Shown here: piece after piece, positions 4,838-7,289 of the stretch | Layout: every line of letters begins with the position of its first letter | Position numbering within the stretch: position 1 is the first letter of the stretch | From: an uncultured Chthoniobacterales bacterium | Lineage (GTDB): Bacteria; Verrucomicrobiota; Verrucomicrobiia; Chthoniobacterales; UBA10450 | Assembly (NCBI GenBank): GCA_955652155.1 | Contig: CATPAT010000200.1 | Span: 1-7,289 of the forward strand | Direction: 5' to 3' | DNA length: 7,289 nt | Notes under the pieces: model-generated | Databases searched by the model: none | What the model was told of the DNA's origin: nothing | Seen by the model: the letters and a program-made list of their open reading frames with translations, nothing else | Translations under genes and position numbers: made by a program

Positions 4838-5538
4838 TCAATTACTAGCGGTTCGGCCCTCATCGCGCGGTCGGTCTGAATTTCCGTGCACGATGTGCAG
4901 TCCGGCAAGGCGGGCAGCCAGGATGGCCAAATACATCTGTCCCATTACCGCCTCGAGCACGGCGAAAGTCCGCGCCGCTTGTGAACGCGGGATGATGTCG
5001 CCGTACCCGCAGGTCGTGAGCGTGACGAAACTGAAATAACCCATTTGCAGCGAACGCGCCGCGTACACATGCGTGGCGATTGGCTCGTTAGTGGCCGAAA
5101 ACGAGCCTGGATTCAGTTGCTCCATGGCGGAGTAGGCGAATGCCAGGCGTAGCCAATGAGGAGGTAGACGCAGATGGCGGCATATATTTTATCGGCGGTG
5201 ACCCGTCCGCGCCGCAACACATACGCGAGAATGCTCACGGCAAAGAGCCCGAGCAGCAACATGAGTGAGCTTTGCGCGGCCAGCAGAATGGAAGCCCGAG
5301 GTGCCACGAGCATCATCCAGCTCAACGCCATCGAGACGGCCGCAAGTATCAGCGTCGCAAAGAACAGTCGCTTCCGTTCGCTCACCGCATAAATGCCGAC
5401 CAGAAAAACGGCAGATGCCGCGACATTCATGATCACGACGCCAAATGGCAGCGACACGACAAAAGGCGCAATGATAAATAGCGCGAGCAACAGAATCAGG
5501 AACGTGAGATGTCGCCAACGATATTCGCGCGTCGCCAT
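4838..5538 (-). pseudogene. Six-helix K+-channel-like gene split by a frameshift
   Basis: Ion-channel gene (Ion_trans_2-type pore) in two frames. The first frame, from ATG 5538 (MATREYRWRHLTFLILLLAL), encodes about five hydrophobic helices and reads sensibly to G-Y-A-W (codon 5145-5143). It then turns into HSPTPPWSN and stops at 5113. The second frame supplies the continuation FAYSAMEQLNPGSFS, the pore helix and filter T-L-T-T-C-G-Y-G-D, and a last helix (TFAVLEAVMGQMYLAILAAR), ending at 4838. Adding one base after the Trp codon restores an uninterrupted 233-residue protein, so one base has been lost near 5140-5143. The filter matches T-x-G-Y-G-D, with Cys where Val or Leu is usual. The start at 5538 lies 10 bases past the threonine synthase stop; an open frame further upstream is antisense-like noise over that gene. 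The damage may be a real mutation or an assembly error. As it stands, the N-terminal piece lacks the pore. Confidence 0.85.
5140..5145 (-). other. Frameshift site in the channel gene
   Basis: On the minus strand the bases read TGG-CA-TTC-GCC-TAC. Protein similarity in the flanks is continuous only if the two-base group is a three-base codon; TGG-GCA-TTC would give W-A-F-A-Y. A lost G next to the GG of the Trp codon is the simplest explanation. Confidence 0.8.
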
Positions 5539-5548
5539 TGGCGCGAGG

Positions 5549-6748
5549 CTACGAAGCACGATCGAAGCAGTCGAGGTATTTGATCCCGGAACCGGTGTTG
5601 AAAATGACAACGCGCTCGCCGATGTCGATCTTTCCGGACGCGCGAAGTTTTTTAAGCGCCGCAAAACAGGCCGCGCCTTCCGGCGCAACGAAGAGGCCTT
5701 CTTGGGAGCCGACTTCGCGAACACTCCGAATCATTTCGTCGTCATCAACTGCGATCGCGCCGCCTTTTGACTCGCGAAGAATGCTCAGCATTAAAAAATC
5801 GCCGATGGCTTTCGGCACACGCAAACCGGACGCGACCGTGTGCGCGTTTAGAAATTCGGCGGCAAATTTCTCGCCAGCGTCAAATGCACGTACGATCGGC
5901 GCGCAGCCGCTTGCCTGCACCGAAAACATTCGCGGCCGCTTATTGTTCGCCACGGCGAATCCGTCCTCTGGTGGATCGATCCAACCGAGCGTTTCCATTT
6001 CATCGAACGCTTTCCACATTCCGATCAGGCCCGTTCCGCCGCCGGTGGGATACAAAATCACGTCCGGTAACTTCCAATTCAGTTGCTCGGCGATTTCGTA
6101 ACCGAGCGTCTTCTTGCCTTCAATCCGATACGGTTCTTTTAGCGTGGAAAGATCGAACCAGCCTTCCTTTTCTTTGCGGCGTGCAATCTCAGCACCGCAG
6201 TCGGTGATCAATCCGTCGATCAAGGTCACGTCCGCGCCGAGTTCGCGGCATTCAATGATATTCGCGCGCGGCGTGTCGCGTGGCATGAAGATGTGGGTTT
6301 CAAGACCAGCGTGCGCGGCGTAGGCGGCCAGGGCGCCGCCGGCGTTTCCAGCGCTCGGGACCGCGAGCTTCTTCGCGCCAAGAAATTTCGCCATCGAAAC
6401 GGCCACGCTCATCCCGCGCGCTTTGAAACTTTGGGTCGGATTGAGCGATTCGTCTTTGATCCAAAGATCGATATCGCCGGAGAATGCTTTCGCCCGCAAC
6501 AACGGCGTTCCGCCTTCGCCTAACGAGACCGGCTCCGCATCGTGCGGCAACGGCAACAATTCGCGCCATCGCCACAATGATTTCTCGCGTTCGCTGAAAC
6601 CTGACCGCTTTAAGCGGTCAAGTTTGCCCAGCGCGGCAAGGTCGTAGACGGCGAAGAGCGGTTTACCGCACGCGGTGCAGAGATTTTGCAACTGATGCCA
6701 TTCGTGGCGAAGGCCGCACGCGGTGCATTCAAGATGCGTTAGAAACAT
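5549..6748 (-). CDS. thrC: Threonine synthase (PLP-dependent), zinc-ribbon N-terminus
   Basis: Cytoplasmic enzyme for the last step of threonine biosynthesis: O-phosphohomoserine to threonine and phosphate. It has 399 residues, usual for the shorter, class-II-like PLP-fold threonine synthases. Four N-terminal cysteines (C8, C11, C24, C27) form a small zinc-ribbon seen in many of these enzymes. The PLP lysine is K109 in NPTQSFKARG; S-A-G-N-A-G-G (132-138) and the glycine loop T-G-G-G-T-G (235-240) bind the cofactor ring and phosphate. The late motif F-N-T-G-S-G-I-K (383-390) is typical of threonine synthase rather than threonine dehydratase. The Gln in N-P-T-Q-S-F-K replaces the more usual Gly. 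No ribosome site is evident before ATG 6748. No homoserine kinase or dehydrogenase gene is nearby; the downstream partner is the broken channel gene. A related PLP enzyme such as cysteate synthase is a less likely alternative. Confidence 0.9.
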   Translation of the reverse strand: MFLTHLECTACGLRHEWHQLQNLCTACGKPLFAVYDLAALGKLDRLKRSGFSEREKSLWRWRELLPLPHDAEPVSLGEGGTPLLRAKAFSGDIDLWIKDESLNPTQSFKARGMSVAVSMAKFLGAKKLAVPSAGNAGGALAAYAAHAGLETHIFMPRDTPRANIIECRELGADVTLIDGLITDCGAEIARRKEKEGWFDLSTLKEPYRIEGKKTLGYEIAEQLNWKLPDVILYPTGGGTGLIGMWKAFDEMETLGWIDPPEDGFAVANNKRPRMFSVQASGCAPIVRAFDAGEKFAAEFLNAHTVASGLRVPKAIGDFLMLSILRESKGGAIAVDDDEMIRSVREVGSQEGLFVAPEGAACFAALKKLRASGKIDIGERVVIFNTGSGIKYLDCFDRAS

Positions 6749-6760
6749 AGAAGGCTAAAT

Positions 6761-6840
6761 TTGGAAACCAGGAATCCAGGAAAAGGAATTACGAGCAGAA
6801 AAACAAAAAAGAAACTTTTTCCTGGTTTCATGGCTTCCAG
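6761..6840. repeat. Imperfect 26-base inverted repeat
   Basis: The left arm at 6761-6786 and the right arm at 6815-6840 are complementary at 21 of 26 aligned positions, including a perfect 11-bp core (GAAACCAGGAA / TTCCTGGTTTC). An A-rich 28-base spacer separates them. It lies in the divergent region between the threonine synthase and symporter genes and could fold into a long hairpin. The arms are built from the same 'TTTTTCCTGGTTTC' words as the neighbouring repeat. Confidence 0.65.
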
Positions 6841-6848
6841 ATAAATCT

Positions 6849-6897
6849 TTCCTTTTTTCCTGCTTTCCTGATTCATCTGAGATCCGCGAAATCCGTA
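6849..6897 (+). repeat. Dispersed intergenic repeat, copy 2
   Basis: Begins with the 21-base block at 6849-6869 that is identical, on the opposite strand, to 2946-2966. It continues with ATTCATCT and CGCGAAATCCGT and ends shortly before the symporter ATG. It also resembles the right arm of the adjacent inverted repeat (TTTTTCCTGSTTTC shared). Confidence 0.65.
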
Positions 6898-6903
6898 GAT
6901 GCA

Positions 6904-7289
6904 ATGAATGTTTCGTCACCTACCCGGCTTCGTCGGCCGTGGTATCGGCCGTCGCTGACGATACAGATCATGATTGGTCTTGTCGTGGGCGCATTGATCG
7001 GCTGGCTCCAGCCCGACTGGGGGAATAAAGTTTATTTTCTGCGCGACATTTTCATCAACTTGATCAAATCGATCATCGCGCCGCTGGTTTTCTCCACCAT
7101 CGTGGTCGGCATCGCGGGCGCGGGCGCGTTGAAAAAAGTCGGCCGGATGGGAATCAAAGCGCTGATTTATTTCGAAATCGTTACGACCGCGGCCCTTTTC
7201 ATCGGATTGGCGGTCGTGAATTTCATGAAACCGGGCGCAGGTGTGACTCTCGCGGCCGGTAACATCGACATCGTCAAAACGATTGGGCA
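6904..7289 (+). CDS. Sodium/proton:dicarboxylate (glutamate) symporter, 3' end missing
   Basis: N-terminal 128 residues of a DAACS/SDF-family secondary transporter (DctA/GltP type), which imports C4-dicarboxylates or acidic amino acids with Na+ or H+. After a short basic N-terminus (MNVSSPTRLRRPWYRPS), the first helix is IQIMIGLVVGALIGW. The next segment, FINLIKSIIAPLVFSTIVVG, is the family's well-conserved second helix region. It continues with KKVGRMGIKALIYFEIVTT and AALFIGLAVVNFMKPGAG. The reading frame is open to the window edge; the substrate-binding hairpins and the S-S-x-x-T-x-P motif lie outside. ATG 6904 is the first ATG in this frame and has no clear ribosome site. The leader is a dispersed repeat copy. 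Substrate cannot be told from this part. Confidence 0.9.
   Translation, partial: MNVSSPTRLRRPWYRPSLTIQIMIGLVVGALIGWLQPDWGNKVYFLRDIFINLIKSIIAPLVFSTIVVGIAGAGALKKVGRMGIKALIYFEIVTTAALFIGLAVVNFMKPGAGVTLAAGNIDIVKTIG

Noticed and set aside
5539..5724. Upstream extension of the channel frame to 5724
   Set aside because: It would overlap the conserved end of the threonine synthase, and its translation is Arg/Ser-rich without channel similarity; ATG 5538 fits the operon spacing.
6300..6575. Second minus-strand frame inside the threonine synthase region
   Set aside because: Arg-rich shadow of a gene with intact PLP motifs in the main frame.
1..7289. CRISPR array, toxin-antitoxin pair, defence cluster or prophage
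   Set aside because: No regularly spaced direct repeats, and no nuclease, transposase, integrase or phage structural signatures in any frame.

Overview
The window looks like chromosomal DNA from a free-living, GC-moderate bacterium, probably a soil or freshwater Verrucomicrobiota (Chthoniobacter/Udaeobacter-like). That assignment is inference. It rests on the style of the small secreted Thr-tract proteins, on intergenic 'TTTTTCCTGSTTTC … GCGAAATCYGT' text repeats, and on mostly weak Shine-Dalgarno sequences. No rRNA, tRNA, CRISPR array, transposase, integrase or phage gene was found, and nothing marks the region as a mobile island.

Layout, left to right. Positions 1-660 hold the 3' part of an AraC-type regulator with the end of a PocR-like sensor domain (+). 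It converges, with overlapping stop codons, on a two-gene minus-strand stress unit: a small heat-shock protein (Hsp20) followed by a two-CBS-domain protein. Positions 1640-2480 hold a 290-base leader, a strong hairpin terminator and a small exported protein with a Thr tract. Positions 2475-3483 hold a DoxX-type membrane protein (-) divergent from an exported SnoaL-like/NTF2-fold protein (+). Positions 3503-3909 hold a second terminator hairpin and a paralogue of the Thr-tract protein. Positions 4091-4831 hold a membrane methyltransferase that reads as methanethiol S-methyltransferase (MddA), which makes dimethyl sulfide. Positions 4838-6748 (-) hold a threonine synthase followed 10 bases later by a six-helix K+-channel-like gene broken by a one-base frameshift. 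Positions 6749-6903 are packed with repeats, and from 6904 a dicarboxylate/amino-acid:cation symporter begins and runs off the window.

The genes are mostly short transcription units with housekeeping, stress and membrane roles, not one pathway. The most notable points are the paired exported Thr-tract paralogues with matching terminators, the predicted DMS-forming enzyme, the frameshift inside the channel, and a dispersed repeat that forms the 5' leader of two membrane-protein genes. I do not see a convincing multi-gene novel system. The Thr-tract family is the best candidate for undescribed biology.
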